Of a stretch of DNA of 22,245 nucleotides, positions 21,657 to 22,245 are shown piece by piece. This DNA is from Alphaproteobacteria bacterium (GTDB lineage Bacteria; Pseudomonadota; Alphaproteobacteria; CACIAM-22H2). The position numbers and the translations under genes are program-made. The notes under the pieces are model-generated. The model searched no databases and had not been told where the DNA came from. It saw nothing but the letters and a program-made list of their open reading frames with translations. How positions within the stretch are numbered: position 1 is the first letter of the stretch; every line of letters begins with the position of its first letter. The stretch spans positions 1-22,245 of the forward strand of contig VGEI01000017.1 of NCBI GenBank assembly GCA_016869415.1, read 5' to 3'.

Positions 21657-21740
21657 CAGCCGGCTTGATGTCTTTACCTCAACATATTGAAACATAATGA
21701 GTTTGCCTTGCGTGCGGCGAGGGCGCCGCCGTGTTAAGAA
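21657..21740 (+). other. Spacer between egtD-like and egtB-like genes with hairpin
   Basis: The first half is AT-rich and contains CATAAT at 21693-21698 but no properly spaced -35 element. The second half has a perfect inverted repeat, GCGGCG (21714-21719), loop AGGG and CGCCGC (21724-21729), ending 11 bases before the ATG at 21741. No T-run follows, so it is not an intrinsic terminator; it could modulate translation of the next gene. AAGAA is the only ribosome-binding-like sequence. Confidence 0.35.
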
Positions 21741-22245
21741 ATGTCAATGGGGAGCGAGCGGCCGACAAGCGGGGTGAGTGCCGGAGCGCTGGCGACGCAG
21801 CTGCGCGAGGTCCGGCGACGGACGCGCAGGCTGCTCGAAGATCTCTCGGCCGATGAGCTGACGGAGCGGCCGGGCGGCGGCAGGCCGATCCTCTGGCGCG
21901 CCGGCGAAGCGGGCTGGTTCCACGAATACTGGACCCTGCGGCATGTGCACGGCGACGCGCCGCTGCGCGAGGACGGCGATCGGCTGTGGAAACCGGGCGA
22001 CCAGGTGTCGGCGCCGCTCCCCGACCTCGAGGCGATTCTCAGCTACCTCGACGAGGTGCTCAAACGCCAGCTCGATCATCTGGAGCGCAGCAACCTCGGC
22101 GACGAGGCTCGCTATTTCTACGATCTGGCGCTGCGCCACGAGGACATGCAGGTTGAGGCGCTGACCTCCAGCCGGCAGATCCTCGGCAGTCAACCTCCGG
22201 ATCTGGGCGACGTCGCGTCCGAAGGTGCCGGCCCCTATCCCGGGG
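21741..22245 (+). CDS. EgtB-like protein, N-terminal DinB domain, partial (runs off the window)
   Basis: The first 168 residues of a protein resembling the N-terminal DinB-like half of EgtB/SenA-type non-heme iron sulfoxide synthases; the C-terminal FGE-sulfatase half would lie beyond the window. Matching segments are ILWRAGEAGWFHEYWTLRH (50-68) and EARYFYDLALRHEDMQVEAL (122-141). In EgtB three histidines bind iron (H51, H134, H138 in the Mycolicibacterium thermoresistibile enzyme). Here the corresponding residues are E56 (codon GAA), H133 (CAC) and Q137 (CAG), so two of three are replaced. ATGs at 21741 and 21747 are both in frame. Its place behind an EgtD-like gene supports a thiol/selenol-histidine pathway, but ordinary iron-dependent sulfoxide synthase activity is doubtful. 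The rest of the gene is needed to judge. Confidence 0.8.
   Translation, partial: MSMGSERPTSGVSAGALATQLREVRRRTRRLLEDLSADELTERPGGGRPILWRAGEAGWFHEYWTLRHVHGDAPLREDGDRLWKPGDQVSAPLPDLEAILSYLDEVLKRQLDHLERSNLGDEARYFYDLALRHEDMQVEALTSSRQILGSQPPDLGDVASEGAGPYPG

Noticed and set aside
21714..21729. Hairpin after the egtD-like gene as an intrinsic terminator
   Set aside because: The stem is perfect but only 6 pairs long and no T-run follows; it sits just before the next start codon.
1..22245. tRNA, rRNA, CRISPR, insertion sequences or phage/defence genes
   Set aside because: No repeats, transposase motifs, cloverleaf-like or rRNA sequences were recognised; nearly the whole window is filled by ordinary metabolic and repair genes. 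A tRNAscan or Rfam search would confirm.

Overview
The window is a gene-dense, GC-rich stretch of a bacterial chromosome. Gene content and order point to an alphaproteobacterium, probably Rhodospirillales-like: a DUF502 membrane protein, recG on the opposite strand, then sdhE and mfd, with high GC and many overlapping genes. The exact genus cannot be read from the sequence. I see no tRNA, rRNA, CRISPR array, insertion sequence or phage gene, and no gene-free stretch longer than about 125 bases.

Layout. (1) 125-1849, plus strand: an HpcH/HpaI-type aldolase followed 3 bases later by a D-2-hydroxyacid dehydrogenase. (2) 1846-4852, minus strand: a tight four-gene unit read from 4852 downwards, comprising a type III polyketide synthase, an isoprenylcysteine-methyltransferase-like membrane protein and the two subunits of a 3-oxoacid CoA-transferase. 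(3) 4851-5744, plus strand: an alpha/beta hydrolase carrying the full active-site set of fluoroacetate dehalogenases; its ATG overlaps the polyketide synthase ATG inside one CATG. (4) 5744-12397: the housekeeping block DUF502, recG (minus), sdhE, mfd. (5) 12394-13774, minus strand: a FrnE/DsbA-like oxidoreductase and an FkbM methyltransferase. (6) 13861-19450, plus strand: six translationally packed genes for acyl-CoA synthetase, SDR, a duplicated NIPSNAP protein, acyl-CoA dehydrogenase, APH-type phosphotransferase and a small DUF6285-like protein. (7) 19457-20599, minus strand: a D-serine dehydratase/D-threonine aldolase-like PLP enzyme. (8) 20673 to the window end, plus strand: an EgtD-type histidine methyltransferase and the N-terminal part of an EgtB-like protein.

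How the genes work together. Block 6 is the most informative: ligase, SDR, APH kinase, small partner protein and ACAD are the same five functions as LvaE, LvaD, LvaA, LvaB and LvaC of the Pseudomonas putida levulinate pathway. There a 4-hydroxyacyl-CoA is phosphorylated and the phosphate is then removed to give an enoyl-CoA. The extra NIPSNAP protein is the part with no counterpart. Block 2 resembles the Bacillus bpsA-bpsB pair, which makes and O-methylates alkylpyrones, with a CoA-transferase added. Block 8 looks like an ergothioneine-type locus, but the EgtB-like protein has Glu and Gln where two of the three iron-binding histidines should be. Convergent neighbours overlap or nearly touch (4, 49 and 4 bases of overlap, then a 6-base gap), so there is no room for separate intrinsic terminators.
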